DNA of 64,000 bases, from assembly GCA_922989275.2 (NCBI GenBank), contig OV277872.1, positions 27,110,119-27,174,118 of the forward strand, in the 5' to 3' direction. The translations under genes were made by a program, and so were the position numbers. The stretch is from Gari tellinella (Eukaryota > Mollusca > Bivalvia > Cardiida > Psammobiidae). The notes below the pieces were generated by a model, which saw only the letters and a list, made by a program, of their open reading frames with translations, was not told the DNA's origin and did not search any database. Shown here in pieces: positions 42,040 to 52,215 of this stretch. The first letter of the stretch is position 1. Each line of letters starts with the position of its first letter.

Positions 42040-43147
42040 TATTCGGAGGGAGTCTTGTGAATGATAAATACCTGTAACTGTATCAAAGGATTAAAATGTA
42101 CATGGATTAGACGATTAATTAATACAGACGCAACGTGAACATCTTTAACAAAACATTTTTTAAATATTGAAAAACTGATAAAAAGCGGACATCACTATCC
42201 AGAAATAACTATGCCTAAAACAAATAATAAATTTTGGAAATATGTTCTGAAATATCCTATACCTCCTATATAAAGGCATTACCAGTAAAAAATAAAGAAG
42301 AATGTCTTAAATGCCAACTTTTTTATAATTCTAATATTCAACTTGGAAATAAAAGCATATTTCTAAAGTCATGGTATGAAAAGGGAATGAAATTTGTAAA
42401 TGACTTATACATTAATAAAAAGGTAATGACTTTAGAAGAATTTGAATCAATTTACAAGATAAAAGCTAATTGCCTTCACTTTATAGGAGTAATTAAAATA
42501 GTATCAACATATTTAAATACATTCTGTTGTTACTAATCAGACTCCCTTTCGTACCACATCTGTATGATCGAGTTTTAAAAACAAAGTCCGGTAGTAGAGT
42601 ATTTTACGATATCTTAAATGTTAATATCGCTGAACCTACAAGTAAAGCAAAATAGAACTCATTATACGACTTTACACAAATTCTACAGTATACCATTTGA
42701 AACAACACAAGATAGTAACTTACAGTGGCTACATTTACGTATATTGCATCGACTCTTACCGGTGAACAAATATCTCGCAACACTCAAGTTACCAGACAAT
42801 GATCTTTGTTCACTCTGTAACATACACCCTGAAACACTTTCGCATTTATTCTTCCACTGTGATAAAACACATTTTTTTCTAAAACAAGTCGAAACAATAC
42901 TTAACAGTTCACGGAAACGTCTACGATTTATGAAAAATGTGAGAAGATAAATCTACTTAATCTATATATAAAGCAAAACATATATAATACAAGAAATTTC
43001 ATTAACGCTATTAACTTAAATTATTTTAAAAAACATTTGAAACGCAACTTAGAAGCAAATGAGCTGAGTTCAGAAAATAAAATGAGCATAGAAAAAATTG
43101 AAAATAAGTGGGAAATAGTTAGAGGAGTATATATGGCAATTACTTAA
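42040..43147 (+). pseudogene. Decayed LINE ORF2 C-terminal region
   Basis: Three frames together give the C-terminal part of an L1/Tx1-like ORF2. Around 42096-42230: CTWIRRLINTDAT and FWKYVLKYP. Around 42618-42950: LQWLHLRILHRLLPVNKY and LCSLCNIHPETLSHLFFHC, the Cys/His cluster after the reverse transcriptase. Around 42950-43147: YFKKHLKRNLEANE, then a stop. Stops and frameshifts separate the pieces. The reverse transcriptase itself is absent, so the copy is a 5'-truncated dead insertion in an intron. Confidence 0.8.
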
Positions 43148-43169
43148 ATACAATCGCAACTATAGACGC

Positions 43170-43285
43170 TTAACCCTTCTTATGCCTATAATGCAAATGA
43201 CACTTTTGAAAACAGTGGGGACCCTGATCAGATAATTCCTTGTGGAGCTACCTGATGGGGTCCACACTATTGTCAAATAAGGTCT
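43170..43285 (+). mobile_element. Family c remnant
   Basis: It starts TTAACCCTTCTTATGCC. A worn hairpin at 43200-43278 has AACAGTGGGGACCCTGATCA and a mismatched mirror. Confidence 0.55.
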
Positions 43286-43709
43286 GCTTATAATTATTAT
43301 TCGCTCTTATCTCGAGCAATACGTTATTAACCAATATTATAATACATGTGACAAATGGTAAGTGTAAACAGAGCTAAAACTATAAGATAGGGGATGAGAA
43401 GGGTAAGTTTGACAATTTTTTCAAGAACACTCTCGAGGCATGTCACTTATCCTTTTTTCTTGTATCGCTTTTCTTTTTTTCTTAAAAAACCCCCAAAACG
43501 TCACTTTATTACTTCATAATTAATCATAGCGAATACAACCGTGTCAATATTGTACTACTTAATATTAATATTATGTATTGAATATGTGAACATTGCATAT
43601 TGTACGGTGTTGAACAGGATGGCTCTCCGACCTGCCAACACCTATTACGGAGAAAATAAAGTGTAAACAAGGATAAAAAAACATCAAAAAAACAACTTTT
43701 ACATCTAAG
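43286..43709. other. Intron before the fourth sushi exon
   Basis: No repeat end is recognised. The acceptor is TTTTACATCTAAG, ending at 43709. Confidence 0.35.
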
Positions 43710-43901
43710 GTTGTGGCGACCCACCAGTATTGGCAAATGGAGTGGTACCCGCGGGCAGTGTACATGTAGGAGCTGTCCTCCAGTTCATATGCTTTGCTCC
43801 CTATTCCTTGCAACTGAACGGTGTTCTTTCCGTGGGTATCCAGGTTGGAAGTTTGACGTGTCGGATAAGCGGAGAATGGGACAGTGTAGAATGCATCTTA
43901 G
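43710..43901 (+). CDS. Divergent sushi (CCP) exon
   Basis: 192 bp, phase 1-1, donor TTAG/GTATGT. The phase-1 frame reads CGDPPVLANGVVPAGSV and later GSLTCRISGEWDSVECIL, with four cysteines, the CGDPP start and the Trp of a sushi domain. It is clearly older than the three near-identical exons. It is open in the needed frame, although the longer reported frames here (43711-43950 plus, 43571-43813 minus) are others. Confidence 0.8.
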
Positions 43902-44106
43902 GTATGTAACTGGGTTCATTTGTATTCTTCAATTATATAACATGCAATGATCCATGAAACGGACATTAACTACCTCGCCATAGTGCGGACCGTTAACCCC
44001 CTCCGCACTCCCTGATCCGTGGGACGAACCGCGCCTTCTCAGACTTTTCGGCAAAATATGGTTAACATATTTATTTGATATGGCAATTATCGTGCATGTC
44101 TCAAGT
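43902..44106. other. Intron
   Basis: No feature is seen. Confidence 0.3.
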
Positions 44107-44445
44107 TTAAAGCGACTCGCAACCAAATGGTGTTATTTAATAATAATAATTTGCAAAAAATAAAAGAAAATACTCAAATAAAAGCACTTGTGTAGCATAA
44201 TCGTGCATCTGGCATTAGAAAAATATTATCAGTCTAAAAATACCCTCAAGAAAGGTCTTCAAATCTTAGTTTTTAGATATTTTCCATCGCTTTATCTGTT
44301 GTGTCTTTCGACTTAACAGAAATTGATCACGTGCTCAGACATAAACCACCACCAGAGCTCAATATTTTCTTTGATTGAAATGTATTTTTTAAACAGATAC
44401 AAATTACTATTTTTAATGCTAAATCTGGTTGCGAGTCTCTTTAAG
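44107..44445. mobile_element. Family o MITE
   Basis: The ends TTAAAGCGACTCGCAACCAA and its near-complement at 44424-44445 bracket about 300 bp. The interior includes AATACTCAAATAAAAGCA, which recurs inverted in the copy at 59199-59734. Confidence 0.8.
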
Positions 44446-44879
44446 GGATAGCGGACCTATGGGAATAGGAACTGGGTCGACGCATGTATCAGATATGTCT
44501 TGATTATTTTTATAATTCTAGGGTAAAGGTGCTAACGTTTTTCTATTTACGTACTGTGGCGAATATTTTTTCAAGCTTAATTAAAAATGTAAACGTTAAA
44601 TCTCTTTCACCCAAGCGTCAATCAGTTTCCATTCAGATCAGAAGCAGACCAGATGCTGAAATACTCTGGAAGAGTTATTCAGAATCTGGTCTGAATGCAA
44701 CTACTTGTACAAGTAAATGCCGCTATTTCTGCAGGTTTGGTTTTGATTCAAACTCAGACTTTTACCACTTAAATGAATATTTATTACATCAATATTATCG
44801 TTAATTGATATATTTGATTTTAAAAAAAAATAGATCAGGTTTTACACTTGCTGTACAGCATGTTAGTGCAGGGCCGAAT
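44446..44879. other. Intron, no feature supported
   Basis: An open frame at 44484-44804 holds an imperfect palindrome (CATTCAGATCAGAAGCAGAC near 44631 and TCTGGTCTGAATG at 44686) but no recognised domain. Confidence 0.35.
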
Positions 44880-45060
44880 GTATGCGTTATAAATTGATAT
44901 AGGTTAAGGAAATGTTAGACCGAAAACGACCCACCAAATAGATCGAAACGATTTATCCCTAAAAATAGGCCGAAACGACCGAGGTCGAAACAACTTAGGC
45001 CGGAGCGCCCAAGAGCCGAAACGACCCGTTACCAAAATCTCCTTGAAAGAGAGTGTCGTT
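44880..45060. repeat. Degenerate tandem repeat, GGCCGAAACGACC unit
   Basis: Words such as GACCGAAAACGACCC, GGCCGAAACGACCGAGG and GAGCCGAAACGACCC recur at irregular 20-30-bp spacing. Confidence 0.7.
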
Positions 45061-45164
45061 ACCATTCGTACTCAAACGCAAGTGAAAGTACTTTCTACTC
45101 ATTTTGTGTTAACATCATATTTACATCAGAGTGATATGTTTATTCACTAGAAGTTTATTAGTTT

Positions 45165-45360
45165 AAATCGTATAACTGTTTCTTCTAATACACTTTTCAA
45201 AATAAATCGATTTTCATTTTTAAGCGATATTACTGAGTTTTGCTTTGTTGAGCGGATGAGTACTGAGTCAAAGGATTTGGAAACGACTCTGACTATAAGT
45301 GGTTTCAAAGATTGAAACCATTGAAAATCGTGTTATTCACGACACGTACAAAGACAATAA
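45165..45360. repeat. Diverged copy of 33650-34250 without the insertion
   Basis: TTTAAATCGTATAACTGTTTC, GAGTACTGAGTCAAAG and GACTCTGACTATAAG are shared with the other locus. The family h composite present there is absent here. Confidence 0.6.
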
Positions 45361-45799
45361 CCAAAATAAGAGAATGATGGAATAGTGTCTCCTAGTATAA
45401 TACTTATACTGACTTAACTTTGAGTAGAATAGCCAATTAATTCACTGTATCTAGGGTGTCACTAGCCAAACAACTATAGAAACCCTCTCTATTACCACCA
45501 CTAAATTGTGTTAATAATTACGTGTGTAACGTGTTTGGGCTAAGCTCAGCTACTAAAATGGTTGATCAGCTGAACCGACGAGCATATAATAACATAAACA
45601 ATACTATATATAATGTTTCCTCGGGGTCTACTTTGACCAATAATTGTTGAACCTAATGATGGGCGAATATATACAAAACCCAGTATAATGTGATTAACAA
45701 TTATTAGAAAATGATTGGATGGACAATAATCAAGTATGATCAACTAATTATAATCAACTCTCAAACTATATGTAGTGGATGGGCTAGTTATTCCCAACT
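45361..45799. other. Intron, no clear feature
   Basis: A family i-like scrap (CCCTCTCTATTACCACCACT) lies at 45483-45502. Nothing else is recognised. Confidence 0.35.
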
Positions 45800-46080
45800 A
45801 TCAACAGCTCGGCGTATCGACGAGCCTTCTGGCTTTGACCAGCCAGACAACATCAGCTGTATGTTATAATAGAGTTTGTAAGCTCAGCCTATACCCGAGA
45901 CACCTGGCTCGACCAGCCAGCATCAACTGTTGCTCAGCTATATCTCTCAGCTCGGCGTATAGATGAGACCCCTGGCTTCGAACTACTATAAGCCAGAATG
46001 CACCAGCATCAGCAATACGTTCGGCGTTGGAATAATATCTGCATGAGCTACTGTTCACGCCTGGGATAGAGACTACTGAG
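45800..46080. repeat. Imperfect tandem repeat (CAGCTCGGCGTATAGACGAG)
   Basis: Three copies of CAGCTCGGCGTAT or CTCAGCCTATACCCGAG are followed by CCTGGCT(C/T)..GACCAGCCAG. The spacing is about 80-90 bp. Confidence 0.65.
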
Positions 46081-46589
46081 ATTGAACTAGTCAACTGTTC
46101 GCTCTACCCAAACGCTACTAAGATAACAAAGTACAGAATATTATTAAAGGCTTATTTATTGCCTACTGTTAGATCCGAAGTTAACCCTTCGGAACTTGAT
46201 ACAAACTGAATCAAAACTACAGAGCACCCGCCTTTTATAACTTTTGGAAGGCAATGTTTGCTTAGAGTAGAATGCGCCAAAAGAACAGAATCAACATCGT
46301 CTCTTTTGGAAATCTGCGGTGTTCGTTTGTGTATACACCATAACAAACTAATTAAATAAAGGCAAACTGTTCCTTTTCTGATTAATGCTATACAAATATA
46401 CTTATGTTTGAGAATTAACAGAGAGTTACAAAGGAATCACCATATGTACGTACCTTCTTGGGTCCATCTGCTATTATTGATACTTCCGGTAGTATAGATA
46501 AAACAATGACATCGACCTAAGCCCCGTGAGCGTCTCACGTGTTTAAGACAGGTGACTTCTTAAAACAAGGTAATAGTAAAACAGAAAGC
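46081..46589. other. Intron, no clear feature
   Basis: A family i scrap is at about 46535-46598 (GTTTAAGACAGGTGAC, AAAACAGAAAGCTC). No gene is seen. Confidence 0.35.
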
Positions 46590-46824
46590 TCATTCAGGAC
46601 ATAAAGTGGCAAATAATTTTGATCCTGATCAGACGCCGCGTTACGCGGTGTCTGATCAGGATCAAATTGTTTGCAAATGCGCATTATGACGCACTATACG
46701 TCAGTTATACTGCATTAACTCTAAATTTGAAACGATATTGCAGACAACAATATTCAAGACGGGGGTTAATATGGCGGTGAAGGGATAAAAACCTCACGCT
46801 TAAGTTGACCATGAACAGGTTAAG
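46590..46824 (-). mobile_element. Family a MITE, worn ends
   Basis: The hairpin at 46606-46676 has arm TTTTGATCCTGATCAGACGC and centre GACGCCGCGTTACGCGGTGTC. AATTCTAAATTTGAAACGAT-like and GATATTGCAGACAACAATAT sequences follow on the minus strand. The end GAACAGGTTAA is decayed. Confidence 0.75.
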
Positions 46825-47140
46825 CGGGAAAGAATAGCGTTGTTTTCCCAATACACCAACTATGTTATATACATGTATGATGTGCCATTTAATTTGTGGA
46901 ATCTATACCCTAGTAAATAATAAGGACTCCAGATAAGGAGAGTATTTCAAAAACTAATATATTTATGTATGCATTAAACTCTATGGTGTGACTACTCATT
47001 AGAATTGTCTCTTCGCGACGATGCTTATGAGTAGTTACACCATAGTATTTGGTGATGGTATAAAGGAGAAAGTTTGTATTTGTTCAGTATACTTCCTCTT
47101 TTCTGGAGCTCTGATTATGTTTATTCTTTATGTTGACCAG
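46825..47140. other. Intron before the first F5/8C exon
   Basis: An imperfect palindrome lies at 46978-47045 (CTCTATGGTGTGACTACTCA and GAGTAGTTACACCATAG). The acceptor TATGTTGACCAG ends at 47140. Confidence 0.5.
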
Positions 47141-47307
47141 CGTGTGAAATAGCGGATGCTTTGGTGACAGGCATCAAAGGCATAGCTGATGATAATGATA
47201 TCACAGCTTCTTCTTATGCTTTTGGTTTGGGGCCAGGATGCGGTCGACTAAACCCCATTGCCTTCCCATGGATGACAGACACAAATGACGACAACCAATA
47301 TATACAG
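47141..47307 (+). CDS. F5/8C (discoidin) exon 1
   Basis: 167 bp. It starts in phase 1 and ends in phase 0 at ATACAG/GTAAAG. It reads CEIADALVTGIKGIADDN, then DITASSYAFG, GCGRLNP and DDNQYIQ. This is the usual start of an F5/8 type C domain (first Cys, I.D..ITASS, GRLN, W, QYIQ). These domains bind lipids, glycans or proteins at cell surfaces. Confidence 0.85.
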
Positions 47308-47319
47308 GTAAAGGCTTTG

Positions 47320-47602
47320 TTTATTATAGTGTCGCCCCTATGGAAAGGGCCAGCCAGTTTTGACTGATGAGACACCTATCGTTTTGGGCACATAGTACAT
47401 TGTACCTCCCGAATCCCTTCTCTTATTGCCGAGCGCCTGCTAGAGACGGACCTACGGTAACCATTCGTTTAAGTAGCTGGTGGCTCACCAACAGGCCACA
47501 TCAGTTCCAACCCCGTATCCCGTATCCGGATCCTGGATCCGAACCTTCGACCTCCCGCTTCCGAGGCGGACCCCATAGCCCCTAGGCTACTGTTGCGGTA
47601 GA
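47320..47602 (-). mobile_element. tRNA-Pro-like SINE, 12 bp after the F5/8C exon 1 donor
   Basis: On the minus strand the head (47602 to about 47530) has an A-box-like TAGCCTAGGGGCTATGG, an anticodon loop CTCGGAA (CGG, Pro) in a CCGC/GCGG stem, and a B box GGTTCGGATCC. The body follows, and the tail near 47320 reads ACTATAATAAACAAAG. The order head-body-tail is typical of tRNA SINEs. Confidence 0.7.
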
Positions 47603-47618
47603 CATTTCTATACAAGTA

Positions 47619-47978
47619 CAGTACTCCCTCCCTACAACGGCCCTCCGAACAACGGTTCCCTCCTTACAACGGCTATAACCGCAGTTCCCAAAACTTTTTA
47701 ATCATGTATGATCTGTTTACGGCTGCAATATAGTCTACTTAAAATTGTGGTCTGCTGTTTTTCTCACATTTACATATTAGACATTTTGACAGAAAAAAAC
47801 CCATATTGACGAGTGGCAAACAGCTTGAATCAAGATCAGACGCCGCGTTACGCGGCGTTTGATCTGGATTCAAGCTTTTTGCAAATATAAGTCAAGTTCC
47901 CTCTCTACAACGACTCCCTTCGAACAACGAACATATATTTTGTCTCCCATTGGATGTCGTTGTAGAGAGGGAGCGCTG
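47619..47978 (+). mobile_element. Family f MITE, complete
   Basis: Ends CAGTACTCCCTCCCTACAAC and GTAGAGAGGGAGCGCTG with TA outside. The hairpin at 47817-47883 has centre GACGCCGCGTTACGCGGCGTT. Confidence 0.85.
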
Positions 47979-47993
47979 TAAATCTTTAAATTA

Positions 47994-48204
47994 CAGTAAA
48001 ACCTCTCTATTACGACCACAAACATGGTGTTAATTATCAGGTGTTTGAGACAGGTGACTGCTCAAAGAAAGATTACAGTAAAACAGAAAGCTCCTAAAGG
48101 AGCTTTCTGTTTTACAGTAACCTTGCTTTAAGCTGTTACATGTTCCTTATTCAATCAATAAGTCTTTGTTTTAGTGTTCGTAATAGAGATGCTTTATTGA
48201 ACTG
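47994..48204 (+). mobile_element. Family i MITE, complete
   Basis: It starts CAGTAAAACCTCTCTATTAC. The core pairs ACAGTAAAACAGAAAGCTCC with its mirror around TAAAGGAGC (about 48072-48118). The right end is 'GTTCGTAATAGAGATGC', then ACTG. Confidence 0.8.
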
Positions 48205-48289
48205 TGTAATGCATTTTCTCCTTTCCGAGTGAAATTGTTTTGTAAAGTATTACAAGTTTCCAAGTTTAGTTTTAAAGTTTATTTCATTT

Positions 48290-48598
48290 TATCAGTATGT
48301 ATAACAACATAAACAAGTGAATACATTCTATAAGAACCGTGCTATGACAAAACCTGTCGTATTGCATTGCAATATTGCACAGACCAAGCGCCTTTGTCAT
48401 ACCAGGCTCTGTATCTGAGTTTGGTCTACACTCCCAAATACCGTATATAATACAGGCTTATACAGCTACATAAAATGCTCTAGATGCATGTGGTTGTCAA
48501 ACAGTGTAGATCAATGTCAGCAGCTACTGGCATTTGTCTACACTGTTTGCACTGCAATAAGACAGGGTTTCTCATTGCACAGCTCAATTATATATTAT
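48290..48598. repeat. Intron segment duplicated at 53365-53670
   Basis: Both copies contain GAGTTTGGTCTACACT, CCAAATACCGTATATAATAC, ACATAAAATGC and a small core hairpin (CAAACAGTGTA, then ACACTGTTTGCA). In the second copy the segment runs right up to the acceptor of F5/8C exon 2. Confidence 0.75.
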
Positions 48599-48742
48599 AT
48601 AAATATTAGATGGCAGTTTGCGTGACATTCAAATTGTCAACCCGAGAAACAGCATGTCACCCCGAGGCGTAGCCGAGGGTGACATTCTTGTTTTCGAGGG
48701 TTGACAATTTGAATGTCACGCAAACTGGCATCTAATATTTAT
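48599..48742. repeat. Long near-perfect foldback
   Basis: Arms TAAATATTAGATGGCAGTTT and TGCGTGACATTCAAATTGTC are mirrored. The tip region is TGTCACCCCGAGGCGTAGCC, then GAGGGTGACA. Similar 'CGnnGTAGCCGAG'-like tips occur in related foldbacks. Confidence 0.9.
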
Positions 48743-48836
48743 TTTATTACACCGAGCTTATCAACCCTGGCTTTGGAATCGTTTTATTAGTCTTTTATAA
48801 AATGTGTTGTGAATATCAATTTAGCGCGGACATGTA

Positions 48837-49042
48837 CAGTAAAACCTCGCTATTACGACCACTAAAACGAAGGCTAATTGATTATATAATAGAGAGGTGG
48901 CAGCTTAAAGCAAGATGACAGTGAAACAGAAAGCTCCTAAAGGAGCTTTCTGCTTCACTGTCATCCCACTTCAGGCGGTCACCTATCATAAACAGCCTAA
49001 TATTTAACAAAATTTAGTGGTCGTAATAGAGAGGTTTTACTG
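48837..49042 (+). mobile_element. Family i MITE, complete
   Basis: The ends CAGTAAAACCTCGCTATTAC and its exact complement-type end AATAGAGAGGTTTTACTG are flanked by TA. The core pairs GCAAGATGACAGTGAAACAG with its mirror around GCTCCTAAAGGAGC. Confidence 0.9.
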
Positions 49043-49751
49043 TACATAACGCGGGAAATGACGTCGCCGTCTTACGACGTCACATTGTTTATAGTTATAT
49101 TACAAGAAACAAAGAAAAAAGTTATGATAAGTAAATTGAAGAAACAGCGTCTTAACATTGTCTAGGTGGCAACTATCCTCTTCCGAAAGGGTGGCAAATC
49201 GTTAAGGAATGGACATAAGTTGATTAGAAGTTACCACTTTTTAAAACGTTCCAATGTATCCAATAGCGATTGGCATGTCAATGCTGACAGTAGTTTTTCG
49301 GACGGAGTAAAAAAGTAATGTCCTTTAGAGTGACGTCACAAAAAGAATATCATAAAGAGTGACAGTATATTTTGAATAGATGTAAAAGACATGCAAAATG
49401 TTAACTGTAGGTCTATGGGAATTTAACATTGTAACTCAAAGCGAGGTGTAATAAACATGTATATTATATAATATCAATTAACGGCTTTTCTCTAGTCTAA
49501 TACTGTAAACCTTAAAAATGGTATGATAATTACGGTCATGCCAAATCATATTTTGAAAGAATGTACAAATATAAGATCTTTATCAAATAAGATAATTGAC
49601 CAAATCGGATCAGAATTATTTTCTCCAAATTTATATATAAAAAAGTTTTTAGACACTAACAGTCTCAATTTTATCTCTGCTAGCAAACTAAAGAAAATAT
49701 CACATGCAGGACAGTCTCTGGTTGAGCCAATTTTCTAGTTTACAGTTGTTT
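49043..49751. other. Intron, no feature supported
   Basis: An open frame of 71 codons at 49523-49738 (MIITVMPNHILKEC) resembles nothing known and has no splice context. Confidence 0.35.
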
Positions 49752-49968
49752 CCTTAATCCATTTGCTCCAAATGGATTCTTCTTTGCTTATATATTGGAT
49801 AAGTCCATTTGTATCTAAGGGAGGCCTTGTCTATAGTTTCATTTTCGTTTTGTTTTATACTTGAATCCTATCAGCAAACATTGTAGATGCAGAAATGCGG
49901 CGTTTGATCAGAGTCTACATTGTTTGCCCTTGTCCCATATATTGAATCATGGGCTCAAATGGGGTAAA
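49752..49968 (+). mobile_element. Family l MITE with one core arm reduced
   Basis: CTTAATCCATTTGCTCC, GCTTATATATTGGATAAG and TTTCGTTTTGTTTTATAC match the copy at 19826. The core reads GCAAACATTGTAGATGCAG, then ATGCGGCGTTTGATCAGAGT, so the left arm is shortened. Confidence 0.7.
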
Positions 49969-50003
49969 GCTGTTATTAGATTTTAGAAACTGCAATTGTA
50001 AAA

Positions 50004-50098
50004 TGGTGAGAAAAATATGCAGCCAGACCGGGACTCAAACCATGGACCCATTGCTTACTGACCAAGTGCTCTCCCGTCTGAGCTAACTATAACTTAAC
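50004..50098 (-). other. tRNA-Thr-like sequence in LTR 1
   Basis: Minus strand: TTAGCTCAGACGGGAGAGC (D arm GCTC/GAGC, A box), an AGT anticodon in TTGGTCAGTAAGCAA, B box GGTTTGAGTCC. The other LTR (50260-50297 plus 52408-52460) has CTAGTAA in a TTGC/GCAA stem, a CCGGG/CCTGG T stem and a CAGTC/GGCTG partial acceptor stem. It is read as a promoter-bearing tRNA-derived module, not a working tRNA gene. Confidence 0.65.
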
Positions 50099-50389
50099 TA
50101 TAAATCTAAACTGGCTACACACAGCCCCTCTACACAAACATTCGTCCCGAATTCTTTCTTAAAGAACATTCCACGAGTCATTTTTTATTATATTTGTACA
50201 CCCAGTGAGTTACATATTATCCTACGGGTTATTTACGTTGGGCGCCAAATGTAACATGGTGAGAAAAATATGCAGCCATACCAGGACTCGAACCCGGTGT
50301 CAGATCAAATTTGGACCCCCGTTAAAATTGGACCCGCGGGTCCATTTTTGATAGCGAAATATGGACCCCACCCCCTGTAAATTTTGGAC

Positions 50390-51690
50390 CCCCCCCCCCC
50401 CCCTCAAAAGTTGGTAATGCTTCTCCCTAATGCAAAATATTGATTACTCCTATCCTGAGGTTGTTTTGCCCATTAAATAAAAACACACAAAAAAACAAAT
50501 ATTTCGATTGGATAGGGGGGTCCAAATTTGATGGCATCAAAATTGGACCCCCTCCCTTGTCAACACCCAACCATAAGTCGTTTGATATTCACATCAACTT
50601 TATTTTTTTTCCATTAGTTGTTTTGTTTAAGTAATGTTTTACTCCTTTCCTGAAGTTACTATGTCCTGCAAATTATTTTGGTTGGAGAAGGGGGGGGGGT
50701 CCAAATTTGATGGCGTAAAAATTGGAACACACCCCTCCCATTTCAACACCCAACCATAATTCATTTGATTTTCAAATCAACTTTAATTTTTTTCAATTAG
50801 TTGTCTTTTTTAAGTAATATTTTACTCCTATCCTGAGGTTAGTATGCCCTGCAAATTATTTCAGTTGGAGAAAGGGGGGGGGATCTAAATTTGATGGCAT
50901 CAACATTGGACCCCCTCCCTTGTCAACTCCCAACCATCAAACCTTAAGTAATTTGATATACACATCAACTTTAATTCTTTTCAATTAGTTGTTAAGTTTT
51001 AGTGATTTTTTTTCTCCTATCCTGAGGTTACTATGCGCTGCAAAATATTTCAGTTGGAGAGTGGGGTCCAAATTTGATGGCGTTAAAATTGGACACTCCT
51101 CCCTTGTCAACATCCAACCATAAGTCATTTGATATTCACATCATCTTTAATTCTTTTCCATTAGTTGTTTTGTTTAAGTAATGTTTTACTCCTTACCTGA
51201 AGTTACTATGCCCTGCAAATTATTTTGGTTGGAGAAGGGAGGGGGTCAAAATTTGATGGCGTAAAAATTGGACCCCCTCCCTTTTTAACACCCAATCATA
51301 AGTCATTTGATTTTCACATCAACTTTAATTCTTTTCAATTAGTTGTTTTGTTTAAGTAATGTTTTACTCCTATCCTGAGGTTAGTATGCCCTGCAAATTA
51401 TTTCAGTTGGAGAAAGGGGGGGGGGGGGAAGGTCCAAATTTGATAGCATCAACATTGGACCCCCTCCCTTGTCAACTCCCAACCATCAAACCTTAAGTAA
51501 TTTGATATACACATCAACTTTAATTCTTTTCAATTAGTTGTTAAGTTTTAGTGATTTTTTCCCCTCCTATCCTGAGGTTACTATGCGCTGCAAATTATTT
51601 CAGTTGGAGAGGGGGGTCCAAATTTGATGGCGTTAAAATTGGACACCTCCCTTGTTAACACCCAACCATAAGTCATTTGATATACACATT
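50390..51690. repeat. ~180-bp tandem array inside the 2.1-kb element, ~7 units
   Basis: Units contain CATAAGTCATTTGATATTCA, TTTTACTCCTATCCTGAGGT, TATGCCCTGCAAATTATTTC and GGTCCAAATTTGATGGC. The first word recurs at about 50571, 50755, 50937, 51118, 51297, 51492 and 51667. The block from 50830 is copied again from about 51360, so units also follow a higher-order pattern. Confidence 0.85.
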
Positions 51691-52215
51691 AACCGACATA
51701 GCCTGTTTCTTGTATTGAAAATAGGTGACCACTTAAAGCAGGTTAAAAGTATAGTTTAAGGGCGTAAAAGGCATATTTATTGGGTAATGGGTTAAGCTAC
51801 CATCTTCTAGGATACATAAACTATTTCCTACAGTAAATGTTTGTGACTGTATAAAATGGAATTATTTTCTTCAATGTAGGAATACATTTAAGATGTTAAC
51901 AGGCATATTTATTGGGCAATGGGTTGAAATATTCATTGATATAGTCATTTGATATACACATTAACCGACATAGTCTGTTTCTTGTATTGAAAATAGGTGA
52001 CCACTTAAAGCAGGTTAAAAGTATAGTTTAAGGGCGTAAAAGGCATATTTATGGGGTAATGGGTTAAGCTACCCTCTTCTAGGATACATAAAATATTTCC
52101 TACAGTAAATGTTTGTGACTGTATCAAATGGAATTATTTTCTTCAATGTAGGAATACATTTAAGATGTTAACAGGCATATTTATTGGGCAATGGGTTAAA
52201 ATATTCATTGGTTTC
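51673..52215. repeat. 271-bp tandem duplication of coreless family b sequence
   Basis: TCATTTGATATACACATTAA starts copies at 51673 and 51944. Each contains family b outer sequences (GAAAATAGGTGACCACTTAA, GGGTAATGGGTTAAGC) with the hairpin core removed. Confidence 0.8.

Noticed and set aside
44484..44804. 106-codon open frame with a CTSKCRYFCRFGF motif considered as a second PAN exon
   Set aside because: Flanking splice sites and the rest of the PAN pattern were not found. An imperfect palindrome runs through it.
49523..49738. 71-codon open frame
   Set aside because: No family recognised, no splice context, AT-rich intron.
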